Origin: Diplosphaera chodatii
Lineage: Eukaryota; Chlorophyta; Trebouxiophyceae; Prasiolales; Stichococcaceae
NCBI GenBank assembly: GCA_032358165.1
Contig: JAALGY010000032.1
Location: forward strand, 3,720,001-3,784,000
Direction: 5' to 3'
DNA: 64,000 nt
Shown piece by piece: positions 49,901 to 62,650 of this stretch. The notes under the pieces were generated by a model. That model was not told the origin of the DNA and searched no databases. It saw nothing but the letters and a program-made list of their open reading frames with translations. Numbering within the stretch: the first letter of the stretch is position 1; each line of letters starts with the position of its first letter. A program made the position numbers and the translations under genes.

Positions 49901-52639
49901 TCCATGCTGGTCGTCAGCATGCCGACGGGTGCTGGCGCATCGGCTGCAGCCGGTGCGGCGGCGGACTGCAGGGGGCCGAAGCTGAGGGAGAACACGCTTC
50001 GGGTGTGGTGCAGCGGCAGCCGCGTCGGTGGTGGCAGCGGCGCGGGCGCTGTGTCTGACGGCAGCGGGATGCTCCACGCAAACAAGCTCCCTGCTACCCC
50101 CGCAAGCTGAGGGTTAGAGAAGCTTGGTTTGGACACCACTTCGTGCAAGGTTTTGGTCCTCAGGGCCAACCGGACACCCTTGCCACTGCAGTCCCATTGA
50201 GCGGATGCCGCGCCAGTAGACCATCAGCAGCTCGACACCTTGCGCCTGTGCCATTGGAGTTTTGATAGCTTACCGCCCAACCCACTGCAGACAAGCTGCA
50301 CGGCGCCGCCGGAGCCCTGCTGCATGCCGGGCGCCTGGTGGGGAGCCCAAGCCGCAGCTACCCACACGCGACCTGCCTGTGCAGGCAATGTGCAGTTGAG
50401 CCATTGTGTGACTGCTCGTCGGCAAGCTGAAGTGTGTTCATGCAGCAGTGATGATAAGCCAGTAATCACTCTTCCCAGACACATTGCAGTTGTCGTGGTC
50501 CACAAATTGACATGCTGCAGACCATGGATTGAATGCAATTGGTCCGACTACGAGCCGAGTCGTGTACCTGCGCGGCTGACAGACCGCCCGGTTTTGGGAG
50601 GGTGAGCTCATGCAGCTTCCGCGGCTGCTGTGCTCGCCTGGCCGAGCTTGAGGTCGATCCCGGCCCTGCTGTCGCATGAGACCTGCTGGGCAAATGCGGA
50701 GCATGTGCAACTGTACACGTGCCTGGAAACCTGTGTGCTGACAAGCGCCCCGTCCGCGCAAGCAACCATCAGGAGCACAGGTGCGGTGCAAGGCACAGGG
50801 CATTCGATGCTGTACAAATGTGCAGGCACCTGCAGTCCCAGATCTGGATGCTGCCATCCCGCGCGCCAGCCGCCAGCAGATCGCAGCACGCACCCTGCTG
50901 CTGTGGCGCTGTCTGCCCACTCCCGGCTGGTTTGCCGACCGCTCCTCCAGGCCGCTGCACTGCATCCGCCACCGGCTGGGCCTCAACCGTTGCACCTGCA
51001 CTGTGGCCGTTGAGCTGCACGGCAGCCAGCTGCGCTGACGCCGCCGCCTCAGATGCGTCTCCGGAGGCGCCAGCGCTGGGCACGGCTGCACTGCTGCTCC
51101 CGCCTGCTGCCGCCACATCGCCAGTAGCGCTGCCACCATCAGCGATGCCAGCATCTGGGCCTGTCGCAGCTCCGCCTGCATGCTCTGCGGCAGGGTGCTG
51201 AAAGCGTGCCCACGCCAGGCTCTGCACGTCGCCGCGGAAGCCGGACAGCTGCGCCGTGATCGTGCCTGTGGCAATGTCAAACAGCAGCATGCTGCCATTT
51301 GCCACTCCCAACGCCACCTGCACGACAGCGAATTTTCGCACGAGTTGCTCAGGCTGCCAGGACAGACACCGATTGGAATGTGTTGAAAGGCATGCACATC
51401 TCACAGCCGTGTCCTCCTCATCGACCATCAAACAGCTGTCGCAGCACCTCAAGAGTGACTGCCGATGCACCACCGGCATCAGCACTGCTGATGCAGGTTG
51501 ACGAGCAGCAAGGGTGAATGTTGGGCACAGCAAACTCACCTCGTCTGCGTTCACCGGGGACGCTGCAACGGCGCACACGCTGGTGGGCAGGCCCAGCTTG
51601 TGCACCGTCGGCTTTGACGACACTTTGTCACCGCCGACGTGCCACACCGCCACCTCGCCGCCCCTGCAGCCCGCCACCGCAGCTGCGCCATCCCTAGAGA
51701 TCACATGATGCATGTACCCTGAGCACTGCCCATGGCCTGAATGCATACTGCCCGCATAGGCGGCGTTGGCCTCGACTGGAGGGTACAACTGGCGCCATTC
51801 AGACCTACTACCAGAATACTGTAGTGACAGCAATGGACCCATGACACGTTGACTGCAGCCTCCAGGCTCTGGCCCACCTGGTCACAGTGAGGCACATAAC
51901 CTCGGACGGCAGCTTGCGGCTGATCTTGAGCGTGCGCCGGGTCGCGGCGTCCCACAGCCGTAACGTTTTGTCTGCCGACCCGGACACCAGGCGCGGCTGC
52001 TGCTGCTGCGGCTGCTGCTCGCTGGAGCTGTGTGCTGGCGGCTGCGGCACGAACGCAACCGCTGTGACCCTGCAGAGGCGTCGAGTTGGCATGCTCACAT
52101 GCACAGGACCACATGTGACCGAGGTGTCGCAGCAAGGCTGCACATCTGCTGAACATGATTGACACAAGTAGCATGTGCAGTCGGCATTGGTATCAGCTTG
52201 ATCAAAGCAATATCTATACACCTGTTGTTGTGACCGGATAGCATGTGGGTGACGCGGTGCTCTGCCAACCGCAGCATGACGACAGCATTGTGCGCTGCAT
52301 AGGCTGCCCAGGTGCCGTCAGCTGACCAATCCGCCAGGCTTGCGCCATACCTGTGGATTCTATCATGACACCTTCAGGCTTGTGCCAAGCAGACTACTGC
52401 CCACAGCTGATACATCTGTACCTCGATCACAGATGTGGCGCCATGCAAGGCGGTGCCTGTGGGTTGATGTGCACCCGAAACACGATAACGGGCTTATAGC
52501 AACGGCAGCAGACTGCTCCTGGCAAAGCGTTGTTCCACCCAGTCACCAATGATGATGCATGCCAAACAGGTGGTGGTTGTGCTTGACTTGCCGCAGCTGC
52601 GCACCAGTTTGGCGACGGCGGGAGCAAAATCGAGCTCAT
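43960..52639 (-). CDS. GEMIN5-like WD40 / TPR protein
   Basis: Very large spliced gene. The start ATG 52639 gives MSSILLPPSPNWCAAAA, matching the LPPSPNW start of Gemin5, then YGASLADWSADGTWAAYAAH. WD repeats follow across about 52.3-47.3 kb: LVSGSADKTLRLWDAATRR, AVAGCRGGEVAVWHVGG, VALGVANGSMLLFDIATG, LLAAGARDGSIQIWD, MLTTSMDRSVALWRLPL, AVAVGCGDRSVRL, VTAVAWHPTEGGLLALGCGD, VPFLMRHKAPVLQVAWRPC, VTCLAWRPPTSA and TILSGSEDQTVRAWPADF. Then a Gln/Ala-rich spacer, and a helical TPR-like part: AVMQLWAGDAAAALHTVLAA, VWRAAVAVYAAQLEVRGEP, GHAGDVRGALAALQRAGL, MWGGQLEAAGALEAAACCFL. The end is Pro-rich, with TGA at 43960-43962. Gemin5 binds snRNA m7G caps/Sm sites and ribosomes; whether this protein does is inferred. 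Confidence 0.85.
46616..46649. repeat. CTG/CAG microsatellite (poly-Gln in GEMIN5-like protein)
   Basis: Run of about ten CTG triplets on the plus strand, read as a poly-Gln tract on the minus-strand CDS. Confidence 0.9.
46890..46926. repeat. Second CTG/CAG microsatellite (poly-Gln)
   Basis: Run of about twelve CTG triplets, followed closely by a further short CTG cluster; encodes poly-Gln in the same spacer of the GEMIN5-like protein. Confidence 0.9.
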
Positions 52640-53047
52640 AACTGATCTGTGCAAGGACCTTGCTCCAGCTTCACCTCCATGTCACGCCTTGCAGATACAT
52701 CACTGTAGTCACAGGTGAGCAATGCGGGCACAGAAGGGCACTCTCGCATGTTGTGTCAGCAATTCGGCCCCTGCCTGATGGCCGTCAGGGCTTTGCTCGA
52801 TTCGGGTGGTGCAGGCCAGCACAGTGCCATTACGCAGCTCGCCGCTGTTGCTGGACATCTGTCAAGCGTGACCCGCAGGCGTTGACCCACTTTCACGCAG
52901 TGCATTCCTGCAGCGGCTGGAATTTACATCAGCAATATGTTTGATTTCAACCTTAGTTGACCAGGGGTCCTACTAACTACCAGTGCTGAAGCTCCCAGCG
53001 AGCATCCACAGCCTCCTGCAGCAGTGCGATATTGCAGCTACGTGCAG
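52640..53047. promoter_or_regulatory. Divergent promoter region, GEMIN5-like / PurF
   Basis: About 410 bases between divergent ATGs at 52639 (-) and 53048 (+). No specific element is claimed. Confidence 0.4.
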
Positions 53048-56000
53048 ATGGCGCACCGGCAGGCGGGCGTGCACATGCCAGCCGCCGCGAGCAGCGTGCG
53101 AGTTAGCGCAGCGCCATGGCAGCATGCAGGGCCGCCGCGCCGCAGCCCTACAGCATCGCCGGCGCCGCAGTGCAGACAACACAGCCACTTGGCGGCCTCA
53201 GCGTCCTACTTCCACTCCGGAGCTAGCTTCTTGGACGCTGCTGCCGCTCGCCTGCTGTCGCAGTCAGCCGAGGCCGCCGCGGGGCGACTTGACAGGAGTC
53301 GCAATGCGAGGTGCATGACAGAGCGCCCTATAGATGATCAATGCTGCATATTCCATCACTTCGTCGTCAACATCAGACCCATGCACCGTTTGCAGAGCCG
53401 CTAAAGAGCAGCATTCTCAATAAAGGCTTTGTGCAGGATGACGGCCTGGAAGCCCACAGCATGCACACGTGACTGTACATTCTGCTGCAGGCATTGCACG
53501 CCACGGGCGTGCGGCATCATCGGCATCCATAAGCAGGGCGGCTTCGCCAATGCGGAGCTGTATGAGGGCCTGCTGTCGCTGCAGCACCGTGGCCAGGTGA
53601 GTTTTGAGCACGTCACGCTAGTGTATCAGCGGCCAAAGGAGAAGCGGGTTGATGTACCCTCTGGTTGCTGCAGTGCATGCATGCTGGCAGCCACGGCAGC
53701 ATGGCCACACAGTGTGCAAGTGCCCTACCGTGTGCCATGCTGCAGGACTCGGCGGGCATGGTGACGACGGACTGGGTGAAGTTCGCCGAGCGCAAGGACA
53801 ACGGCCTGGTGTCGGACGTCTTCAGCAGCGAGTCCCGCATGCGCAAGCTGCCAGGTGAGCTGCTCTCAGCTGTGACTTTACTGGGTCATACATCATGGTG
53901 CAGTACAGCGCCATTTTCGCCAGTGGTCCATAGTGGGATACAACATCAGCGATGTCAGCAGCTTACCAGGCAGTCCAGTGTGAAAGTATTTTGGAAGGTA
54001 TTGGTGGTGAGGACAAGCTGAATCGACCATGCACAGGGCGGGCGGGCATTGGTCATGTGCGGTACCCGACGGCAGGAACGCCCTCGGCGCAGGAGGCGCA
54101 ACCCTTCTTCGTGAACAGCCCCCTGGGCATCTTCCTGATCCACAACGGCAACATCACCAATGCGGCGGCGCTGCGGGAGGGCCTCAACAGCAGCAACAGC
54201 TTCTTCAACCGCCACCTGCGCACGGACTCCGACTCCGAGGTGCCCACCTTATGCAGTTTATGTTCACCGTGTTCCCGTAGTTTCCTTGAGTATCACGCAG
54301 ACAAGCCGCAGTCCAGCGACACATGTGTACAGGCATGTAGCAAAGGCAAGTCGAGGGGCACACAATGGAGGGTTTCGGTCAACCTGTGCAGGTGCTGCTG
54401 AACGTGCTGGCGGATGGCATCCACAGGGCGCACCAGCGGTGCCTGGCAGAGGCGTCCTGCGACCCCAACCAGGTCTGCAGCACAGTCTTCACACCTGCAT
54501 TGCTAGCTTTCTTGCAGTTTTCTCAGGTTTTTGACGTGATTCACATCGTGACCTGCCTCTCTGTCATGGCGCGCAGAAAAAGTCGGACCTGGTGTTTGAC
54601 GCGGGCGCGGAGGCGATGCGGCTGCTGCAGGGCAGCTACTCGTGCATCTGCCTGGTGCACGGCGTCGGCACCGTCGCCTTTCGGGACCCATACGGCATCA
54701 GGTGACAGCTCAGCAGACGCAGTTGAACCAGCCAGTCGTGCAAGCTGCTGCTGCCGCAACCCTGGCATCCTCTATGTTGGACCATACGGCTCGCGTGTAG
54801 GATTGCTCACATATAGAATTGAATCCTCATGACAGACACACATCCATGTACACAGGCCGCTGGTGCTGGGGCAACGGGACTCTCCAGAGGGGCCCGAGTA
54901 CTGCGTCGCCTCGGAGGACTGCGCCTTTGGGCCCATCGGCTACCGGCGGGTGCGGGACGTGCGGCCAGGGGAGATGATCATCATCAGCCCCGAGGTGCGG
55001 CTAGCCTGGAGTTCACCTTTTGATCGCCTGATATCATGCAGCATGATGCAGGCAGCACACCGGCTGAGCATACGCCCGAAGCATGCTTGCTCAAGGTCGT
55101 CATGAACAGAGCTGACTTGCTGACCTCCGTCATGACAGCTGGGTCCTGCTGCTGTGCAGGGCAAGCTGATTAGCCGGCAGTGCGCGGAGAGCAAGCAGAC
55201 GGCGCCCTGCATCTTCGAGTACATCTACCTGGCGCGACCCGACTCGGTGCTCAACGACATCCCGGTGTACAACTTCCAGCTGGGCCTCGGCAGCCGCCTC
55301 GCCGCCCGCATCAGGTGCAGCAGCATATTTGCAGAGCTGCGTCACTTGCCGCGCTTGTCTGTTCAACAAATCAATCAGATCAGCTGGGTAAGTGGAACTG
55401 AACTATGTTGGCATCAGTGGCAGTCAAGAGGCAGTCGTTCACATTTGAGCTGCACGCTCTGCCAGTGTATGCAGCGTTCACGTGTTACTCCTGCAATCTA
55501 TAAGCCTATCTGGAGTCACACCAAGGCCTTGACTGTGCCCGTCATGTTGCTGCAGACAAACCGGGTGGGACATCGACTGCGTGGTGCCGGTGCCGGACGG
55601 CAGCCGGCCCGCGGCGATCCAGATCAGCGCGGAGCTGGGGCTGCCCTACAGGGAGGGCCTGGTGAAGAACCGCTACGTCGGCCGCACCTTCATCATGCCC
55701 GACCAGGTGAGTCTCCGCTCCCTCCTCCACCGCAGCCTGCACTGTGGTGGGCATGCTCTTGCCAGCAGTTCCCTGCGCTGCAACCCGCTGTTGTGGAAAC
55801 ATTATAAGACAAAGGAGGAATCCGGCCCCGGGCTGGCCATGCCTTCTTCTATGAGCACCTACACCTCTGTTTGCATTGTCAAACAAGCCTGGGTGCCTCG
55901 AGTTGATGTGTAGCACTGCGCCTTGCAGCGCACGCGGGAGCTGAGCGTGCGGCGGAAGCTGAACGCGATGCCGGCGGTGTTCAAGGGCAAGTCGGTGCTG

Positions 56001-57183
56001 CTGGTGGACGACTCCATCGTGCGGGGCACCACCATGAGCCAGATCGTGGACATGGTCCGGCGGGCAGGCGCCAAAAAGGTGAGAGTTTAAAAAAAATTCA
56101 CCCTCAGCCGCTCCGCCATGTGGAGAGGAGTGCGTGACGGGGAAGCTCTGTCAGCTGCGCGATGCTCTCTGGCTTGCCATCCGTACCAGCACATGGTTGT
56201 TGGGTTGGTGCTCACAGCCCTACAGGCCTGTACATGTAGCTTGCTATCATGCAATGCATGCAGGCGCCTTGCGCTGCACCACATGCCATCAAGGTTGCCC
56301 AAACCCATCCACCCGCAGTGGTGGCAGCCATGTCTGAGGTGCACTGCCTGAAAGGGACGCTGATGCGTGCATCCCCAGGTGTTCCTTGCGAGCGCGAGCC
56401 CTCCGGTTCGGTACCCCAACGTGTACGGCGTGGACATGCCGACGCGCCGCGAGTTTGTGGCCAATGAGAAGTCCGAGGTGTGCCTGCTGATGTGCTGCTG
56501 GGTGACATGTAGCTTGTGCCGCATCCACATGCGTGTGGCAGGGCATTCACCATTTGGCTGCATCCAAGTTTGACTAAACCAATGCTATACTAAACCAATG
56601 CAACTGCATCACCTGACGCTTGGCACAAGTCGCCACCTTGCAAGAGGTCCTGGCATTTGCTTGCTGCAGGTTTCTTGCGCATCTCATTAGTAGCTGTCAG
56701 CATCTGTCAGGAGGCTGCTGGCTGCACATGCACACCTGCACCATCTTGGCATGGTGGGTTACACCGCTGACCCTGCTTGCACAGGAGGAGATCAAGGGGC
56801 TGCTGGGCGCGGATGGCCTGCTGTACCAGACGCACGCAGACATGATCGCGGTTGGCCACGAGCTGAACCCCGCCATCACCCAGTTCGAGGACTCCTGCTT
56901 CACAGGTGCAAGGGGTGCTTGCAAAGCACTATCTGTGCATGCATCCAGCCACGACCCCGCTGCCTGCGCATGGTGCCTCTCGGTTTACTGTGCCACGTCA
57001 ACAGCTGTGGAACGAGCACTCACGCCACGCACATGTGCTTGTGCAGGCCGGTATGTGACCGGGGACGTGCACCCCGAGTATCTGGAGGGACTGGAGAGCA
57101 GCATCCGGGTGTCGGCGCGCGACCGCGCTGGCAGGAACCTGGACGCTGCAGGGGGCCTGGTGGCAGCTGCCGCCAAGTCCTGA
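53048..57183 (+). CDS. purF: Amidophosphoribosyltransferase, plastid-type (first step of purine synthesis)
   Basis: Converts PRPP and glutamine to 5-phosphoribosylamine. Exon 1 from ATG 53048 ([20 protein letters not shown]) is Ala/Ser/Arg/Pro-rich with almost no acids, a transit peptide; it ends at 53310. Exon 2 from 53491 reads [20 protein letters not shown], where the Cys before GIIG is the N-terminal nucleophile exposed by propeptide cleavage. Then [14 protein letters not shown] joined to [134 protein letters not shown] and the PRPP motif [20 protein letters not shown]. The end is [14 protein letters not shown]...AKS-stop at 57181-57183. Complete; an ancestral cyanobacterial/plant-type enzyme by sequence. 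Confidence 0.95.
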
Positions 57184-57626
57184 TCAGGATTCAGAAGACA
57201 CACCAGCCAACTACTCTGACTCCTGTTCACGAGCTCGCCGAGTCGACCAGGCTCGGCAGAGTAGGCCATAGTACGGCAGAAGAGGGGAAAGAGGACAACA
57301 GAGTCTCGGTGTAGTGGCAACAACATAGTGACCACTTCAGGCGTGCATCAAGTGCAGCAGGCACGAAACCACTACCACGCATCTACTATTGTACAGATGT
57401 TGTCCCAACAAGAGATTGAACAACGTGAACCAGGTGCTCATCGTTAGACATCTCAGAGGCGGCACATACCGGTACATCGTTCACATAAGCGTACAGCTGC
57501 ACTTGAGACTCTGTCTCATGTCGTCCGGGCGCCTGTTTGCCTCTGTTCCAACATCAATGCACAGTCGACATGTTTTGCCCTCGTATGGCGTCATCTCACG
57601 TGCATACGGTTTCAATGCGGGCAGAT
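57184..57626. other. Convergent intergenic region after purF
   Basis: About 440 bases between the purF stop and the 3' end of the minus-strand GST copy B. No gene seen; presumed 3' UTRs. Confidence 0.45.
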
Positions 57627-59901
57627 TCAGCTTGCTGGCCTCTGCTGATCATTGGCTGTGTCTCCTGCCGGTGGAACATACTCCTCACACGCTTTGGGAG
57701 GCGGCTGGAACCCTTCCCACACCTGAGACGACGACTTCACGGTGTCAAGCATCTGCGAGCACAGCTGTGTGCGCTTTTGCACTGGTGTGCCAGCCAGCCA
57801 CCGCACCAAAGAAATGCACTTCACGAGGAAACGCTTTTTTTGGCCTCTTACGATGTCATGAGCAACGCAACAACACACAACAAAATCGGTTGGATGGGAT
57901 AAGCTCAAAACGCCACCCACCCGAGCCGCAGCAGGGCGTGGCATGATGCGGTCGTTGTACCTCCTGCACAGGCAGCCACCAGCTGAGGCATGTGTGTGGT
58001 TGTACCAATCAGCGCACGACGCAGATGGTATCTGGCATGGCGGCTGACGCGCCGCGGGCATAGGGGTAGGTAGATAACAGTTCTTTTACTACCCCTAGCG
58101 GCACGCCATCGCAGTGCTGCAAGGGAGGTGAGGGGGCTGGCGGGGGCTACCTGATGTTGGGGAATTTGCTGCCGGGCTCGCTGCTCATGTCGGGGAACAT
58201 CGCCACCCAGAAGCCCGCGCTGTACACCACCTGCAGCACATACCGCGTGGACTGTGGCTCCTGTTACTGCACTGTCGACAGTGATGTGGCCAGTGGCGCT
58301 GAGCAGCTGGCGCAGATCAGGGGGTTTAGGTTTTGGGTGTAGGATTTTGCAGCGCACCGCGATGTCAGCAGCGCTGAAGGTGTTGTTGACCAGGAACTCT
58401 TTGCCCTGCAGGGTGTCCTCCAGCACCTGGTACCCCTTGAGCGCCCTGTGGGGTAAAACCACACCATTTGCTACAACTTACAGGAGCATGAGCAACTGCC
58501 ATGTATGCATGATGTGGCTGCGCTTCTGCGATGTTCAACGGTTACAACAGTTACCAAAGTCAAGGGGAACCACCACGCACGTCTGCCACGCAGCCTCTGC
58601 GACGTCGGGTCTGCGCAGGTGAGCGGGCAGGGGCGACTGGTCGGTGTGTAGCATCCAGCGTGACAGCGGGTCTGACAGCACCGTCTCTGTAGTTGCGAGG
58701 CAGACAGGTGAATCAGGGTTTGCGGCATACAGTGTGGGTAAGAGTTAGCAAACAGGAAGCATGAGATGTATGCAGCATGGCGTCATCAAGCACTCGCACA
58801 CGTTGCTCGGCTAGATACTGGGCGTGACAGCATAGCAGATGAGGCCATGTCTACTGCAGGTTTGCGGGGGGGTTTTCAGTTGTGCATCCATTGCATCATC
58901 AACGGGAATATGGGTGAATTCCCACCAGCACGGAACATCCAGTTGAGGAATTCGGCCCACCCGGCCGCGTCGCCGTCTGTTGGCTGCAGGTGGCCTTGAC
59001 CTGTGTCAATGAGGGTATATGTTGATGTATCTGCACTGTAATGCAGATGGAAGTACACCCGGCGGCGACACACCCGTGATATGGATGGAGCGACTCAGAG
59101 CACTTGCAATGTGACTCTGCGGCGACCAGGCAAGTTTGACAGCACGAGAGTTTGCAATGTAAGAGGAGTTGACTTCGACCGCAGCACGCACCAAAGAATT
59201 TCAGGATGTACAGCAGGATGCCGCACGATTCGTTGATGTAGATGCCCTTATGGTCTGTCAGCACGGGGATCCTGCGGTGCAGTCATCAGTGGCCGTCTTC
59301 AATCAGGAAAGGCTGTGCGTGGCATGTGTATCCTACATTAGCATTCACGCACGGCTGCCAGCGAGGGTGCAACTGCACTCGAGGGATCTTCATGCGCACG
59401 TTGACATGGGTTCCAGCTTCTTGTACTCACCGCCCATCATGTACATCTGCATGGCATCATAGACTCATGATCGCATACTGTGGACGGCAATGTAGATTTT
59501 GCTGCGCTCAGTAAGAAAACTGCATCACAGGGCTCAGCATGCACAGCATGGTTGGCCCACATCGCCAAACTCCATCTTATTGACTTCAATGCGGTCGCTC
59601 AGATCCACGCCTGCGTCCTTCAGCTCCTACATGCGCGCAGCGTGCGTCAGCAAAGGGGATCACTGGTGCCATTCTCATTTAGAAACAGTGTCATTGTGAG
59701 TCGCTCGCATATGATGGTGCAATGACACCATTTTAACGTATGCGTGAAGGATGCTGCGAGCATTGCCAAATATCAACAGATATACACCCGAGTCATACTC
59801 TTCACTCCATGCTCTGAACCGCGCACCTCGAGCAGGTGGACTACCCGCGCTGATCTGCACGGCAGTGCATGCACCAGGGTAAGCTTGCCGGGCTGCGCCA
59901 T
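57627..59901 (-). CDS. Glutathione S-transferase, tandem copy B
   Basis: Starts at ATG 59901 with MAQPGKLTLVHALPCRSARV and VHLLE. Further exons: ELKDAGVDLSDRIEVNKMEF (about 59566-59640), a short MMGGEYKKLEP exon, VPVLTDHKGIYINESCGILL (about 59240), DAAGWAEFLNWMFRAGG, ETVLSDPLSRWMLHTDQSPL with DVAEAAW, ALKGYQVLEDTLQGKEFLVN with NTFSAADIAV (the C-domain SAADI motif), VVYSAGFWVAMFPDMSSEPG, FPNIR joined to RYNDRIMPRPAAAR, and VWEGFQPPPKACEEYVPPAG, stop at 57627-57629. The N-terminal thioredoxin fold has the cis-Pro VPVL and Glu-Ser (NESC) that hold glutathione. The site where family members have Ser/Cys reads PCRSARV. Probably cytosolic detoxification; substrate unknown. Confidence 0.82.
58052..58104. 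other. Short inverted repeat in a GST intron
   Basis: TAGGGGTAG and CTACCCCTAG are spaced by about 20 bases and could form a hairpin in the intron before the RYNDR exon. It may affect splicing or be incidental. Confidence 0.35.
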
Positions 59902-60564
59902 GGCTGCTGCGTGCAGAATATAGGGCCAGGCTATGTCGGAGGCAGAGTTTCTCAGGTTGAGTGGCCGCAAGACTGTTTCTTGCATCCAAGAAGCATGCGG
60001 ATCTGCACGACAAATCCAGACAGCAAAGTTGCTCCACCGGGAGCAAAATCCACATCAGCAAGGCACTGGCAGCGAAGCTGAGAGCCCACTTCGTGTTTGG
60101 TGACGGGCGATAACATACATGCATCGGAAAATGGGCGGCGGAGATGACGGAGTACTGTGGCTCACTCTCTTGCCTGCCAATCGGAGCGCAATAATGGTAC
60201 AAGCCAGGCGTCAAATGCGTCAATACAAGCGGACAGGCCCAGACATGCACGGTGCCGAGCGAGCCCAGAATCTGAATGCCCTATATATTATGCTATCAAC
60301 AGCGCAATACACAGTTTCAACCCTGCAGTCCCACCGCCTTCAAGCATACTTCAGAGCTGTTCCCCTTCCAGTGCGGTGCGCTTCACACAAACGACACTTA
60401 CATCTGCTTCGTTCGCTTCGTTGGCCGCTTGAACCTTCTGCGCACTTCAATTGCCATACGTAGCCTCCAATGGAGTCAAGCTTCAGGTAGCGTCAGCGGC
60501 CATGTTCGCCGCCGCAGCTTCGGTCGTCCCAGGGATGACACACTTGCCACGAGTCCACGACCGC
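59902..60564. other. Gap between tandem GST genes
   Basis: About 660 bases upstream of copy B and downstream of copy A. It should hold the copy B promoter and copy A 3' UTR; no further gene recognised. Confidence 0.45.
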
Positions 60565-62346
60565 CTATGCATTAGCGTCGCCCATGTCCGGTGGCTGGAA
60601 GCCTGCCCAGACACGCTTCGCCGCCGCCCGCGCCATGAGCCGCTCTGTGTATGCCCTGCAGCGCCGACATGCCAACCATCAGGCCCTTCGAGCTGCACCT
60701 GGCAATCCCCGCTGGTCATTGACGGCATTAATCCAGCATCAGAAAGCGTGTCAGCGCACATGACATTGGGGAACTTGTCGGCGCCGGGAAGCTGCAGCCA
60801 GGCGAAGTAGCCCGCGCTGTAGCCGACCTACACATGTCAGAGGTAGGGAGCGGATGAGGAGACCTGGTTTCTTAGTGCGTATACACTCCAACAGCAGGGG
60901 GACAGGACCTTGTGATCAACACGGCCTCAGGGTGCAGACAGCCCTCGATGTGTAAACATGTAAATTCAGGTCTGCTTACAGCAATATCTGCCGCGCTGAA
61001 TGTGTCATTGACCAGGTACTCCTTGCCCTCCAGGGCATCCTCGAGCACCTTGAATCCCTTCATGGCCCTGCAGACGGCATACAAATGCCCTTTAAACATG
61101 GCACGACAGGTCAAACCACCAGCAGCAGAACGGAGAACTGCGTGGAACACTGACGAAAGTTAACCAGAGGACATCCAGAGGAGTGGTGTGACTGACGCAC
61201 TGCTGCTGCCCGGCCTCTGCGACGTCGGGCTTGCGGATGTCTGGCGGCAGCGGCGACAGTGGGGAGTTGAAGAACCAGCGGTCAAGCGGCAGCGCCAGCA
61301 CCGTCTCTGTGGGGCACGCAATCAGCGGGGCATCAGGCACAGGCTAAAGTAGTCATGCAAATCTGTACCAGTGGAAACTTGCAGCAACTAGTCTATGCGT
61401 ATGCGAGGAGGCATCTTTGACGCAGGTTGATTCACCCGCGCGGAACATCCAGTTGAGGAACTGCGCCCAGCCCGCTGCATCATCATCAGCCGGCTGTAGG
61501 TGGCCCCCACCTGCAGGCAGACAGCACGCCAATGCGACATGCAGTCATGTGCAGCTGCACATGAGCAGCTCTAAAGCCGTGGCAGTGACACCATTTGCCA
61601 ATGCCGGCTCACAGGTCGGCTTCAACCATCCGCTGAGCCCGGAACTGACCGAACATCTTGAGAATGTACAGCAGGATGCCGCAGGATTCGTTGATGGTGA
61701 TGCTCTGATGGTCTGTCAGCACCGGCACCCTGCAGGTATGAACAGCAACCGTAGTAAGATAGCCGACCACCGTGTCATACAAGTATCGACAGCATCCATG
61801 GAGATCGGGGTGCCGTGCCCGGCATCTGGTATGCATGTATGCGGACAGCGCACGCACGTGCCGCAGGGATTGATCTTCAGGTACTCAGGGCTCTGCAGGT
61901 ACTCCTGTAAGTTTCAAACAGCCTGCTCGCCCTCATTTTTGCTGTACGCGCCTACATGACCGTGATCAAGGCGAAGCATGTGCAGCATGCCGCACCATGT
62001 CGAAGTCGATCTTCTTGATGTCGATGCGGTCTGACAAATCCACGCCCAGATCCTTCAGCTCCTGTGGGCATCACAGCTGCCACTGAGGATCTGAGGTGTC
62101 TTTGTTCGCCGTGGTGTGGGACACAGAGCTGGGGTCCCATGCATAAAATGTGCTGCTGCGCTCTGCAGTACATGTGCTAGTGCAGCGGCTGCGACCCACG
62201 CACCCGGATGCAAAACGGAACGCGCACCGGTAGCGCAGGCAACAGCAACAGCGGTGCACATTGCAACATACCTCGATCAGCTCCACCACTCGGGTCGACC
62301 TGTTCGGCAGGGAGTGGTACAGCGTCAGCTTTGGGGTCCGCGCCAT
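60565..62346 (-). CDS. Glutathione S-transferase, tandem copy A
   Basis: Starts at ATG 62346: MARTPKLTLYHSLPNRSTRV then VELIE. Exons then give ELKDLGVDLSDRIDIKKIDF, EYLQSPEYLKINP, VPVLTDHQSITINESCGILL with YILKMFG, DDAAGWAQFLNWMFRAG, ETVLALPLDRWFFNSPLSPL with DIRKPDVAEAGQQQ, AMKGFKVLEDALEGKEYLVN with DTFSAADIAV, VGYSAGYFAWLQLPGADKFP with NV, and AYTERLMARAAAKRVWAGFQ ending PPDMGDANA-stop at 60565-60567. Same exon plan as copy B, so tandem duplication. The catalytic-serine region reads LPNRSTRVV, the normal S-x-(S/T)-R arrangement of phi/theta-like GSTs. A longer start (MCFPAATFKM...) is possible. Confidence 0.85.
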
Positions 62347-62650
62347 CTTGAATGTGGCTGCTGGGAAGCACATGCAAGGCCTTTCTGCAGCTGAGAGTGG
62401 TGCGAACTGCGGGCGTGTCGGAGATCTGGCAGGGAGATCGACATCATCTAGCGCTCCAGGCGGCGCAGTCGCTGCAGGGCGGGCTCGCCACTTGCAGGCT
62501 CCCGCTCGCTTGTCGAGGCATTGTTTTGGACACGAACGTGCCTTTTCACAGCTGTATCTTATCTTCAAGACCCTGACACAAATCTGCAGCGTCGCAGGGC
62601 GGCGATCAAGTAGTATGCGGTGCTTGAGTCGGGACACAGCAGCGCCGGTA
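62347..62650. promoter_or_regulatory. Divergent region, GST copy A / Mid1-like gene
   Basis: About 300 bases upstream of the GST start and before the first plausible exons of the plus-strand gene. Promoter role inferred from position; the start of the plus-strand gene is not fixed. Confidence 0.3.

Noticed and set aside
50438..51397. 319-codon minus frame within the GEMIN5-like locus
   Set aside because: The WD-repeat exons lie in another frame; this is a read-through of introns and off-frame exon sequence.
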